Assembly: GCA_017937505.1 (NCBI GenBank)
Contig: JAGBDL010000172.1
Span: forward strand, 1 to 37,273
Reading direction: 5' to 3'
DNA from: Clostridia bacterium
GTDB lineage: Bacteria > Bacillota > Clostridia > Christensenellales > Aristaeellaceae
DNA length: 37,273 bases
Shown: positions 29,958 to 37,273 of the stretch, piece after piece
Numbering within the stretch: position 1 is the stretch's first letter
Layout of the letters: each line of letters begins with the position of its first letter
The notes under the pieces: generated by a model
Database searches by the model: none
What the model was told of the DNA's origin: nothing
What the model saw: only the letters and a program-made list of their open reading frames with translations
Made by a program: the position numbers and the translations under genes

Positions 29958-31745
29958 TTACTTGGAGAGCGCAGCAGACTCGCCGGCGATGCGGCCGAAC
30001 ACGACGGTATCGGTCAGCGCGTTGCCGCCCAGACGGTTGGTGCCGTGGATGCCGCCGGTCACCTCGCCAGCCGCATACAGGTTCTCGATGATCTCGCCGT
30101 TCTCGTTGTACACGCGGGCCTTGGTGTCAATGCGGACGCCGCCCATGGTGTGGTGCACGGTCGGGACGCGGGCGCCGGCATAGAACGGGCCGTTGTCGAT
30201 CGGCGCGCCGAACAGGGTGCGGCCGAACTCGTCCGCCTGGCCCTCGAGGTCGCCGCCGGTGCAGTGACGGTTGTATTCAGCGATGGTCGCCTTCAGGTTC
30301 TCAGCGTCAACGCCCATGAGCGCAGCAAGCTCGTCCAGGGTGTCCGCCTTCACCGCGCGGCCAGCCTCAACCAGCTGGTTCGCGGTCTCGCCGAAGTTGT
30401 TGAGCTCATCGCCGGTCGGGTAGGTATCGGAGTCCATGACGATCCACATGAGCGAGTCTTCCTGAGCGAACAGGTCACGGGTCATGTCGTCGCGGCGGCC
30501 GCCCTCATCGCCGTAGCGGAGGCCAGACTTGTTGACGAAGATACGAGAATCCACGCCGTGCTCGATGTTGCCGGACAGGGAGCCGGTCACCGGGTCGCCC
30601 AGCGGCAGGAGCTGGATGTTGCCCATCTGCACGAAGTCGGCCTGCAGCGCCTGCAGCATCTTCACGCCGTCGCCGGTCGCGCCTTCGTGGTTGGTGGACA
30701 GAACGGACGCATCCAGGGTGCCCCAGATCGCGTCAAACGCCATGCGCAGCTCGACGTTCTTGGAGAAGCCGCCGGTCGCAACGACAACGCTCTTGGCGTT
30801 GATGGTGACGGTGTTGCCGGTCTCGCCGGTGCAGACGATGCCGCAGGCCGCGCCATTGCTGTCAACCAGGATCTTCTCCGCCTTGGTGTTGAGCATCAGG
30901 CTCATGGTGTCCTGATGCGCGTCGAGGTACTTGGTGTAGGTGTCAAAGAAGCCGGTGCCGGCCACCATGACCGGCTTCCAGGCGCGCGGCCACAGACCGC
31001 CGGAAACGGTGAAGACGCGATCCTCGCCGAGCCACTCCATGCCCAGCTCCTTGGTCCACTGAATCGCATCCCAGGCGTTGGAGACCAGGGTCATGACCAG
31101 CTCCGGATCGCCCTGATAGTCGCCGCCCTTGAGGGTCTGGGTGTAGTGCCAGTACACGGAGTCGTTCTGCTTGATGGCGAACTCGCTGCGATCCTCCACA
31201 GCGTTCACCGCGCCGCCGGCCAGGATGGTGTTGCCGCCAACCTTGGGCATCTTCTCCACGACGATGACGTTCGCGCCGTTCTGCTGCGCAGAGATCGCGG
31301 CCGCCAGGCCAGCGCCGCCCGCGCCGATGACGACGACGTCGGTCGTCAGCTCCTCGTCAGCCGCCTTCTCGACGACGACTTCCTTCTTCTCCATCAGCGC
31401 GGTGGTGTCCACGCCGCCGTTCTCCAGCGCCGCCTTGACGGTCGCCAGGATCGCGTTGGAGGTCAGGGTCGCGCCGGCCACGGTATCGACGTTGATGGAG
31501 CCCAGCTCCACCATCTGCGCCGGGATCTGCGCGCACGGCAGCTCGCAGATGCCTGCGGTGTCCTTGCACTCGTCCACGGTCACGGCCTTGATGGAGCCGT
31601 CGTCCGCCAGGGTGACGGTGACGGTGACCGCGCCGACGCCGCCGATCTGGGAATCGCCGGTCGCGGTGTAGCTGGTGTCAGCCACAGCCAGGACGGCGGC
31701 CATCATGAGCGCAAGCGCCAGGATGACGGAAAGAATCTTCTTCAT
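29958..31745 (-). CDS. Secreted FMN/FAD reductase of the fumarate reductase group
   Basis: A 595-residue exported flavoprotein. The signal peptide (residues 1-22, no lipobox Cys) is followed by an FMN-binding domain (about 25-108) with AGATLT at 90-95, the site at which ApbE attaches FMN; T95 is the acceptor and the usual Ser/Thr at the first position is Ala. The FAD domain starts with VVVIGAGGAGLAAAISA. TVHHTMGGVRID near the C-terminus is the fumarate-reductase-type active-site segment, and NLYAAGEVTGGIHGTNRLG completes the FAD site. Such enzymes reduce fumarate, urocanate or similar acceptors outside the membrane; the substrate here is unknown. It has AGGAGG before ATG and a MerR-type regulator upstream. 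Confidence 0.93.
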   Translation of the reverse strand: MKKILSVILALALMMAAVLAVADTSYTATGDSQIGGVGAVTVTVTLADDGSIKAVTVDECKDTAGICELPCAQIPAQMVELGSINVDTVAGATLTSNAILATVKAALENGGVDTTALMEKKEVVVEKAADEELTTDVVVIGAGGAGLAAAISAQQNGANVIVVEKMPKVGGNTILAGGAVNAVEDRSEFAIKQNDSVYWHYTQTLKGGDYQGDPELVMTLVSNAWDAIQWTKELGMEWLGEDRVFTVSGGLWPRAWKPVMVAGTGFFDTYTKYLDAHQDTMSLMLNTKAEKILVDSNGAACGIVCTGETGNTVTINAKSVVVATGGFSKNVELRMAFDAIWGTLDASVLSTNHEGATGDGVKMLQALQADFVQMGNIQLLPLGDPVTGSLSGNIEHGVDSRIFVNKSGLRYGDEGGRRDDMTRDLFAQEDSLMWIVMDSDTYPTGDELNNFGETANQLVEAGRAVKADTLDELAALMGVDAENLKATIAEYNRHCTGGDLEGQADEFGRTLFGAPIDNGPFYAGARVPTVHHTMGGVRIDTKARVYNENGEIIENLYAAGEVTGGIHGTNRLGGNALTDTVVFGRIAGESAALSK

Positions 31746-31769
31746 GATGTTCTTCCTCCTTCAGTTTTT

Positions 31770-31791
31770 GATTGATAGTTAACGATCAATC
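31770..31791. promoter_or_regulatory. Inverted repeat in the reductase leader (possible operator)
   Basis: GATTGAT and ATCAATC flank an 8-bp spacer. The repeat covers the first transcribed bases after the predicted start of the reductase gene, the place of a repressor site or a 5' hairpin. Confidence 0.5.
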
Positions 31792-31802
31792 CTGATGGAG
31801 AG

Positions 31803-31831
31803 TATATACCCGCAAGCCGCTTTTGAAGCAA
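31803..31831 (-). promoter_or_regulatory. Promoter of the reductase gene
   Basis: The minus strand has TTGCTT, a 17-bp spacer and TATATA; with the alternative TATACT the spacer would be 19 bp, the long spacing on which MerR-type activators act. Confidence 0.6.
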
Positions 31832-31885
31832 GTCGGATTTTTGCAGCTTTTCCGTCATTTTTAGTTCATCCGCCGGCATTTCGTC

Positions 31886-32683
31886 TCACTCAAACGTCAT
31901 ATAAGTATCGAAATAATGCCGTCTCACGCCGCCGGAGCAGTCCACAAACAGCATGCTCCCCCACATCGTTCCCTTTTGCACAAACCGGTGCTCTCTGGCA
32001 AAGGCGAGAATCGGCCGGAAGATCACGTCCGGATCGTCGTACTGCTCCTCGCCGCAGGCGACCACCGCGTGCAGCGCCATGCCGCCGGGGATGCGCCGCG
32101 TGACGCGGCCATTCGCATCCAAACCGTAATCCGCCGCTCTCCTGGCGGAGATGATCATGGAGGGCACCGCCTGCTCGTCTGTGGGCTCCCGGCAGATGGA
32201 CAGGCTGACCGCCGGCGCGGCTTCGATCCACCGCTTGGCGACCGCCTGCTCGCCCTTATCCAGCGGAATGCGGCCGGCGGAGCTGCTTCGAAAGTAAATC
32301 ATGTCCTCCGCGCGGCGGATATCCACCGCATCTATATGCTGAAGCCCCTCCTGCCCGTGCGCAATCAGATGGTCGATGTCCTGCACCAGGGCCGCGTACT
32401 GCCGGGCGGCCAGCGCCGCCTCGTCGCGCTTCTCCTTCATCCGCGCGATCACCTGCTCGCCCGTCATGCCGTCTGCGCTGAACTGCCGGGCGATATCGCG
32501 GACCGGCACGCCCATCGCACGGTACTTTTTCGCGCTGACAAGACGGCTGATATCCGCCTCCTGATAGTAGCGCCAGCCGGACTCCACCTTGGGCGTATCG
32601 ATGATGCCCTCTTTCTCGTAAAAGTGCAGCGCGCTGGTTGTCATGCCCAGCACACGGGATACATCGCCGATTGAATAGCGCAA
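31886..32683 (-). CDS. MerR family regulator with effector domain
   Basis: A 265-residue regulator. Residues 1-70 form the MerR helix-turn-helix and wing (YSIGDVSRVLGMTTSALHFY, then GWRYYQEADISRL). A coiled-coil dimer helix follows at about 78-115. The C-terminal 140 residues (from about DMIYFRSSSAGRIPL) look like an effector-binding domain of the BmrR/GyrI type but are not a clear match. The start is TTG, 6 bp after GGGAGGGG. It is transcribed in the same direction as the reductase and lies 140 bp upstream of it; control of the reductase is the simplest guess. MerR proteins usually act on promoters with a 19-bp spacer. Confidence 0.87.
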   Translation of the reverse strand: MRYSIGDVSRVLGMTTSALHFYEKEGIIDTPKVESGWRYYQEADISRLVSAKKYRAMGVPVRDIARQFSADGMTGEQVIARMKEKRDEAALAARQYAALVQDIDHLIAHGQEGLQHIDAVDIRRAEDMIYFRSSSAGRIPLDKGEQAVAKRWIEAAPAVSLSICREPTDEQAVPSMIISARRAADYGLDANGRVTRRIPGGMALHAVVACGEEQYDDPDVIFRPILAFAREHRFVQKGTMWGSMLFVDCSGGVRRHYFDTYMTFE

Positions 32684-32785
32684 CCCAGACCCCTCCCAAA
32701 TTCAAAAGCCGCTTTCGATTTTTTTGAAAATTTGCATCCCACGTTCACGGAAAATTCACAAGTCTACCAATTTTCTGCCACTTTG

Positions 32786-32814
32786 ATTGTACACAGTTTT
32801 GCGGAAAAGATCAA
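32786..32814 (-). promoter_or_regulatory. Promoter of the MerR-type gene
   Basis: The minus strand has TTGATC, a 17-bp spacer and TACAAT. The leader to the TTG start is about 95 nt. Confidence 0.7.
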
Positions 32815-32840
32815 TGATTCTATTCAAATTCGCCGCCTTG

Positions 32841-32849
32841 TGCTATAAT
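32841..32849 (+). promoter_or_regulatory. Extended -10 promoter of mnmG
   Basis: TGTGCTATAAT-type box: TGC directly before TATAAT, 35 bp ahead of the start codon; the -35 (TATTCA) is weak. Confidence 0.7.
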
Positions 32850-32883
32850 AGCCTTTGTTTATCTGAGGTTTACGGAGGATCGT

Positions 32884-34758
32884 ATGGATCGTTTTGATAT
32901 CGTCGTCATCGGCGCCGGTCACGCTGGCTGCGAAGCGGCGCTGGCGGGCGCGCGCATGGGCCTGCATACGCTGCTGCTCACGCTCAATCTGGACGCGATT
33001 GCGCTCATGCCCTGCAATCCCGCCATCGGCGGCACGGGCAAGGGCCATCTGGTGCGCGAAATCGACGCGCTGGGCGGCGAGATGGGCCGCGCGATCGACG
33101 ACACGTTTATCCAGTCCCGCATGCTCAACACGGGCAAGGGCCCGGCCGTCCACTCCCTGCGCGCGCAGGCGGACAAGCGCGCCTATCAGAATCGGATGAA
33201 GCGCGCGCTTTTTGGCGAGCCGAACCTCGAGGTGCGCCAGGGCGAGTGCGGCGAAATCCTCACGGAGCACGGCGCGGTCACGGGCGTGCGCACAACCACC
33301 GGCGCGCAGATCGCCTGCAAAGCCGTCGTCGTCTGCTCCGGCGTGTACATGGACAGCCGGATCATCATCGGCGAGGCCAGCTGGCAGGGCGGCCCACAGG
33401 GGCTGCTCTCCTCCGTGCATCTGGCGGACGCGCTGCGCCATCTGGGCATCTCGCTTCGCCGCTTCAAGACCGGCACCCCGCCGCGCATCGAGGAAAGCTC
33501 CATCGACTTTGACGAGATGGAGCCGCAGCCCGGCGACGAGGTCATCACCCCGTTCTCCTTCATGACCGACGCCCCGCTTGCCAACCGCGCGCAGTGCTAC
33601 CTGACCTACACCAACGGGGAGACGCACCGCATCATCCGCGAAAACATCCACCGCGCGCCCATGTACCAGGGCACGATCAAGGGCACCGGCGCGCGCTACT
33701 GCCCCTCCATCGAGGACAAGATCATGCGCTTTGCGGACAAGGAGCGCCACCAGCTGTTCCTGGAGCCGGAGGGCCTTGACACCAACGAGTGGTATGTGCA
33801 GGGCCTGTCCACCTCGCTGCCGGAGGACGTGCAGATCGCCATGCTGCACACGATTCCCGGCCTCAGGCGTGCGCGCGTGCTGCGTCTGGCGTATGCGATC
33901 GAGTACGAGTGCATCGATCCGCTGCAGCTGCGCGCGGATCTGTCGCTGCGCGCGCTGAGCGGCCTGTTTTTCGCCGGCCAGATCAACGGCACCAGCGGCT
34001 ATGAGGAAGCCGGCGCACAGGGCATCCTCGCGGGCATCAACGCCGCGCGCTTTGTGCAGGGCCGGGAAAGCGTGATCCTCGGCCGCGACCAGGGCTACAT
34101 CGGCGTGCTGGTGGACGACCTGACGACCAAGGGCACCAACGAGCCCTACCGCATGATGACCAGCCGCTGCGAATACCGCCTGCTGCTGCGTCAGGACAAC
34201 GCCGACCTGCGGCTGACGGAGATCGGCCACAGCGTGGGCCTGGCCAGCGACGAACGCCTTGCGCGCATGCAGCAAAAGCGTGCGCAGACAGAGGCGGTCA
34301 TCGCCCGGCTCAGAAAGACCTTCATCGGCAGGAGCGAGGCGCTTGACCGCTGGATGGCGCTTCACGGCCAGGCCGAAGCCGCCGGCAGCGTCTGCGCCGC
34401 GGACCTCATCCGCCGCCCGGGCATCTGCTACGCCGATCTGGAGCCGATCGATCCCGGCTGGTCTCCCCTGCCCCGCGAGGTGGAGGAGCAGGTGGACATC
34501 TTCCTGCGCTATGAGGGCTATCTGGAGAAGGAGCGCAAACAGGTCGAGGCCTTCCGCAAGAGCGAGGATACGCTGCTGCCCCAGGGCTTTGACTACATGA
34601 CGCTCGATACCCTGCGCATCGAGGCGCGCCAGAAGCTGACCGCGCAACAGCCGCGCTCCCTCGGCGAGGCCAGCCGCATTTCCGGCGTCTCGCCGGGCGA
34701 CATCACCGTGCTGATGGTCTGGCTGGAAAAGCGCAGCCGCGAGCAGCATGCAAACTGA
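32884..34758 (+). CDS. mnmG: tRNA uridine-34 modification enzyme MnmG
   Basis: A 624-residue FAD enzyme of normal length. With MnmE it installs the 5-carboxymethylaminomethyl group at wobble uridine 34 of several tRNAs. FAD is bound by VVIGAGHAGCEAALAGARMG at the N-terminus; the segment NPAIGGTGKGHLVREIDALGG and RFKTGTPPRI are family signatures. The C-terminus (GISPGDI-type, here GVSPGDITVLMVWLEKR) is the MnmE-binding end. ACGGAGGATCGT precedes ATG. In many Firmicutes the gene lies next to mnmE and rsmG; here it stands alone between the MerR gene and a repeat copy. Confidence 0.97.
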   Translation: MDRFDIVVIGAGHAGCEAALAGARMGLHTLLLTLNLDAIALMPCNPAIGGTGKGHLVREIDALGGEMGRAIDDTFIQSRMLNTGKGPAVHSLRAQADKRAYQNRMKRALFGEPNLEVRQGECGEILTEHGAVTGVRTTTGAQIACKAVVVCSGVYMDSRIIIGEASWQGGPQGLLSSVHLADALRHLGISLRRFKTGTPPRIEESSIDFDEMEPQPGDEVITPFSFMTDAPLANRAQCYLTYTNGETHRIIRENIHRAPMYQGTIKGTGARYCPSIEDKIMRFADKERHQLFLEPEGLDTNEWYVQGLSTSLPEDVQIAMLHTIPGLRRARVLRLAYAIEYECIDPLQLRADLSLRALSGLFFAGQINGTSGYEEAGAQGILAGINAARFVQGRESVILGRDQGYIGVLVDDLTTKGTNEPYRMMTSRCEYRLLLRQDNADLRLTEIGHSVGLASDERLARMQQKRAQTEAVIARLRKTFIGRSEALDRWMALHGQAEAAGSVCAADLIRRPGICYADLEPIDPGWSPLPREVEEQVDIFLRYEGYLEKERKQVEAFRKSEDTLLPQGFDYMTLDTLRIEARQKLTAQQPRSLGEASRISGVSPGDITVLMVWLEKRSREQHAN

Positions 34759-34950
34759 TACGATTTTCGCCGAAAATACCTTAAAGCGCGCGAAGCGAAG
34801 AAGGGAGTCTGAGGGACTGTGTCCCTCAGGCAGGTTTGGGCGGCAGCCCAACATATCCCCATATGGCGAAGCAGTCAGGGAGCGAAGCGTTACCTGACGG
34901 TGCTTAGCTCATAGCTGCTTCCATTTGAAAAGAAGTATAAGCTCTTTCCG
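34759..34950. other. Intergenic region with repeat copy B
   Basis: No gene is supported. After the repeat core there is GGGCGGCAGCCC, ATATCCCCATAT and CAGTCAGGGAGCGAAGCG ... CCTGACGG, where GTCAGG can pair with CCTGAC. CCTGACGG recurs in the terminator stem at 34951, so alternative pairings are possible. Confidence 0.45.
34787..34837 (+). repeat. Dispersed hairpin repeat, copy B
   Basis: The second copy of the 51-bp element (48/51 identity with 29628-29678), same orientation, also just downstream of a rightward gene (mnmG). The stem CTGAGGGAC/GTCCCTCAG is intact with loop TGT instead of TTC. Confidence 0.85.
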
Positions 34951-34979
34951 CCTGACGGATTTTCCGTCAGGATTTTTTT
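34951..34979 (+). terminator. Terminator of mnmG
   Basis: CCTGACGGA pairs with TCCGTCAGG around TTT, followed by ATTTTTTTA. Confidence 0.92.
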
Positions 34980-34988
34980 ATTTCCCCC

Positions 34989-35017
34989 TTGCATTATACC
35001 CCCATAGGGTATATAAT
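34989..35017 (+). promoter_or_regulatory. csoR-copA promoter with embedded CsoR operator
   Basis: TTGCAT, 17 bp, TATAAT. The spacer holds TATACCC-CCATA-GGGTATA (34995-35013), the GC-core palindrome typical of CsoR sites, reaching into the -10 box. Bound CsoR would block the promoter; Cu(I) binding should release it. Confidence 0.88.
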
Positions 35018-35044
35018 ACGGACAACCGAATGAGAGGTGATTGA

Positions 35045-35347
35045 ATGGAAAACAATAACTGCTGCTGCCACAAGACCAAGGTGCGCACGGAACAGGAATA
35101 TAAGGATCTGATCACCCGGCTCAACCGCATTGAGGGGCAGATTCGCGGCATCCGCGGCATGGTCGAGCGCAGCGCATACTGCACGGACATCCTCACGCAG
35201 GTGTCCGCCGCCAACGCCGCGCTGAACAGCTTCACCAAGGTGCTGCTGGCCAATCACATCAAAACCTGCGTCGCGCAGGACATCCGCGACGGCAAGGACG
35301 AGACGATCGACGAGCTGGTGTCCACGCTGCAGAAGCTGATGAAATAA
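35045..35347 (+). CDS. csoR: Copper-sensing repressor CsoR
   Basis: A 100-residue, all-helical repressor of the CsoR/RcnR (DUF156) family. The Cu(I) ligand triad is complete: C46, H71 and C75 (AYCTDILTQ and ANHIKTCV). The DNA-contacting N-terminal helix includes [19 protein letters not shown]. The N-terminus carries an extra CCCH stretch at residues 6-9, which is not part of the known site and might bind metal. GAGAGGTGATTGA precedes ATG. It is the first gene of the copper unit, and its operator sits in its own promoter. Confidence 0.95.
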   Translation: MENNNCCCHKTKVRTEQEYKDLITRLNRIEGQIRGIRGMVERSAYCTDILTQVSAANAALNSFTKVLLANHIKTCVAQDIRDGKDETIDELVSTLQKLMK

Positions 35348-35363
35348 TCAGGGAGGGATTTCA

Positions 35364-37273
35364 TTGGAACAATATCAGGTCACGGGCATGAGCTGTGCCG
35401 CCTGCAGCGCCCGGGTGGAGAAGGCCGTCTCAGCGGTGCCCGGCGTGACGGCCTGCTCGGTCAGCCTGCTGACCCACTCCATGGGCGTGGAGGGCACGGC
35501 GAGCCCCCAGGCGATCATCAAGGCCGTTGAGGACGCCGGCTACGGCGCATCGCTGAAGGGTGCAGAGCACGCCGGCGGCAGCTCCGCCGCTGCGGACGAG
35601 GATGCGCTCGCCGATCACGAGACGCCCGCACTCAAGCGCCGGCTCATCGCGTCGCTTGGCTTCCTCATCGTGCTCATGTACTTTTCCATGGGCCACATGA
35701 TGTGGGGCTGGCCGCTGCCCGCGTTCATGGCGGACAATCACATCGCCATGGGGCTCGTGCAGCTTCTGCTCGCCGCCATCGTGATGGTCATCAATCAGAA
35801 GTTCTTTGTCAACGGCTTCAAGGGTCTGATTCACCGCGCGCCGAACATGGACACGCTGGTGGCGCTCGGCTCCGGCGCATCGTTCGTATACAGCACCTAC
35901 GCCCTCTTTGCCATGACGGCCGCGCAGCTGCGCGGCGACGCGGCGGGCGTGATGGGCTATATGCACGAGTTCTACTTCGAATCCGCAGCGATGATCCTCG
36001 CACTCATCACCGTGGGCAAGATGCTCGAGGCCCGCTCCAAGGGCAAGACGACCGACGCGCTCCGAAGCCTGATGAAGCTCGCGCCGAAGACCGCCGTGCT
36101 CCTGCGGGACGGGAAGGAGGTCACGGTGCCGATCGACCAGGTTCGCCGGGGCGACATCTTCGTCGTGCATCCGGGCGAGAATATCCCGGTGGACGGCGTG
36201 GTGCTCGAGGGGGAGAGCGCGGTGAACGAATCCGCGCTGACCGGCGAGAGCATCCCGGTTGACAAAGCGCCGGGCGACGCGGTGTCCGCCGCGACGGTCA
36301 ACCAGTCCGGCTTCATCCGTTGCGAGGCGACGCGCGTCGGCGAGGACACGACGCTCTCCCAGATCGTCAAGATGGTCTCCGACGCCGCCGCGACCAAGGC
36401 GCCGATCGCCAAGATCGCCGACCGGGTCTCCGGCGTGTTCGTCCCCGCGGTCATCGCCATCGCCGTCGTAACGACGGCCATCTGGCTGCTGGCCGGTCAG
36501 AGCATTGGCTTTGCCCTCGCCCGCGGCATCTCCGTGCTGGTCATCAGCTGTCCGTGCGCGCTGGGGCTGGCCACGCCGGTAGCGATCATGGTCGGCAACG
36601 GCCTGGGTGCCAAGAACGGCATCCTGTTCAAGACCGCCGTCTCGCTTGAGGAGACCGGAAAGACCGAAATCGTGGCGCTGGACAAGACCGGCACGATCAC
36701 CCGGGGCGAGCCGAAGGTAACCGACCTCCTTCCCGCAGACGGCGTAACGGAGCAGACGCTGCTCTCGCTCGCCTATGCGCTGGAACAGCACAGCGAGCAT
36801 CCGCTGGCCCGCGCCGTAATCAGCCGCGCAAGAGAAGCCGCGCTCACACCGCAGGAGGTCAGCGATTTCCGCGCGCTGCCCGGCAATGGCCTGACCGCCA
36901 GGCTGGGCGAATCGTTGCTGACTGGTGGCAGCCTGACCTACATGCAGACCGCGGCAGATATTCCCGCAGCCCTGGCCGTGCAAGCCGAACGCCTCGCCGG
37001 GGAGGGCAAGACGCCGCTGCTCTTTGCCAAAGACCGTCAGCTGTTGGGCCTCATCGCCGTCGCGGACGTGATCAAGGAGGACAGCCCCGAGGCCATCCGC
37101 GCGCTCAAGAGCCTGGGCATCCGCGTCGTCATGCTCACCGGCGACAATGAGCGCACCGCGCGCGCCATCGGAAAGCAGGCGGGCGTGGACGAGGTCATCG
37201 CGGGCGTGCTGCCGGACGGCAAGGAGGCCGTCATCCGCAGGCTCAGGCAGCAGGGCAAGGTTGCGATGGTCGG
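35364..37273 (+). CDS. copA: Copper-exporting P1B-type ATPase (3' partial)
   Basis: The first 636 codons of a Cu(I) export ATPase; it runs off the right edge. One heavy-metal-associated domain with MSCAAC (C11, C14) is at the N-terminus. The actuator motif LTGESIPV, the membrane CPC (C396-P-C398) that defines Cu(I) transport, the phosphorylation site DKTGT (D440), SEHPLA in the nucleotide domain and LTGDNE are all present. The frame is open to the end; GDG-x-NDAP would come just after it. The start is TTG, 6 bp after GGGAGGG and 16 bp after the csoR stop, so it is co-transcribed and repressed by CsoR. Confidence 0.95.
   Translation, partial: MEQYQVTGMSCAACSARVEKAVSAVPGVTACSVSLLTHSMGVEGTASPQAIIKAVEDAGYGASLKGAEHAGGSSAAADEDALADHETPALKRRLIASLGFLIVLMYFSMGHMMWGWPLPAFMADNHIAMGLVQLLLAAIVMVINQKFFVNGFKGLIHRAPNMDTLVALGSGASFVYSTYALFAMTAAQLRGDAAGVMGYMHEFYFESAAMILALITVGKMLEARSKGKTTDALRSLMKLAPKTAVLLRDGKEVTVPIDQVRRGDIFVVHPGENIPVDGVVLEGESAVNESALTGESIPVDKAPGDAVSAATVNQSGFIRCEATRVGEDTTLSQIVKMVSDAAATKAPIAKIADRVSGVFVPAVIAIAVVTTAIWLLAGQSIGFALARGISVLVISCPCALGLATPVAIMVGNGLGAKNGILFKTAVSLEETGKTEIVALDKTGTITRGEPKVTDLLPADGVTEQTLLSLAYALEQHSEHPLARAVISRAREAALTPQEVSDFRALPGNGLTARLGESLLTGGSLTYMQTAADIPAALAVQAERLAGEGKTPLLFAKDRQLLGLIAVADVIKEDSPEAIRALKSLGIRVVMLTGDNERTARAIGKQAGVDEVIAGVLPDGKEAVIRRLRQQGKVAMV

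Noticed and set aside
29682..31775. A plus-strand open frame of about 700 codons opposite the reductase gene
   Set aside because: It is antisense to a gene with clear domains, and its translation is low-complexity and rich in Ala, Arg, Val, His and Asp, as expected of a GC-rich shadow frame.
34838..34950. Small RNA gene or riboswitch after repeat copy B
   Set aside because: Hairpins can be drawn, but no promoter is visible and no known RNA family is recognised.
1..37273. CRISPR array, phage genes, transposase or defence island
   Set aside because: No regular spacer-repeat array, integrase, transposase or phage structural gene is seen; base composition and gene density are even throughout.

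Overview
The window reads as chromosomal DNA of a GC-rich, spore-forming, Gram-positive anaerobe of the Clostridia, most likely from an animal gut. Two alpha/beta-type small acid-soluble spore proteins (17322-17893) show that it sporulates. Butyrate kinase (14735-15847), a secreted flavin reductase (29958-31745) and the absence of any aerobic respiratory gene fit fermentative or anaerobic respiratory growth. Promoters are easy to read (TTGACA-17-TATAAT class, often with an extended -10), the A/T-rich gaps are short, and many starts are TTG or GTG. I cannot name a genus.

Layout. The left edge lies in the first bases of a minus-strand 16S rRNA gene; its leader and a near-consensus rrn promoter fill 1-200. 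Then come a zinc-ribbon protein (441-731), an XRE regulator (993-1403), a two-gene unit (TIM-barrel isomerase plus YqeY), a YgiQ radical-SAM protein (2829-4799), a Nudix hydrolase, a Cys-rich membrane protein, an AraC regulator with an effector-binding domain and an esterase-like protein that lacks its nucleophile. A plus-strand unit at 8248-12519 holds a MATE exporter and two flavoproteins. It meets a minus-strand SPOR-like membrane protein, followed by a DUF6062 protein and a P-loop kinase.

The middle holds butyrate kinase, tRNA-Gly(GCC), recR and ybaB, the two SASP genes, a membrane-anchored alpha/beta hydrolase with Asp at the nucleophile position, an unrecognised 110-residue protein, a DUF5685/J-domain pair and a zinc ABC importer (znuA-znuC-znuB). 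A 17-bp Fur-family-like palindrome lies between znuA and the divergent polA. The unit polA, coaE, lytic transglycosylase, solute-binding protein runs rightward to 29608.

The right part holds two copies of a dispersed hairpin repeat (29628-29678 and 34787-34837), a secreted FMN/FAD flavoprotein of the fumarate reductase group with an upstream MerR-type regulator, mnmG, and a copper unit. The copper unit is csoR with its operator embedded in the promoter, followed by copA, which runs off the right edge.

Most of the window is ordinary chromosomal backbone. I saw no phage, transposase, CRISPR array or defence island. The least ordinary signals are two alpha/beta hydrolases whose catalytic Ser is replaced, the dispersed hairpin repeat, the flavin reductase/MerR pair, the palindrome between znuA and polA, the palindrome at the rrn start point, and several Cys-rich proteins of unknown function.
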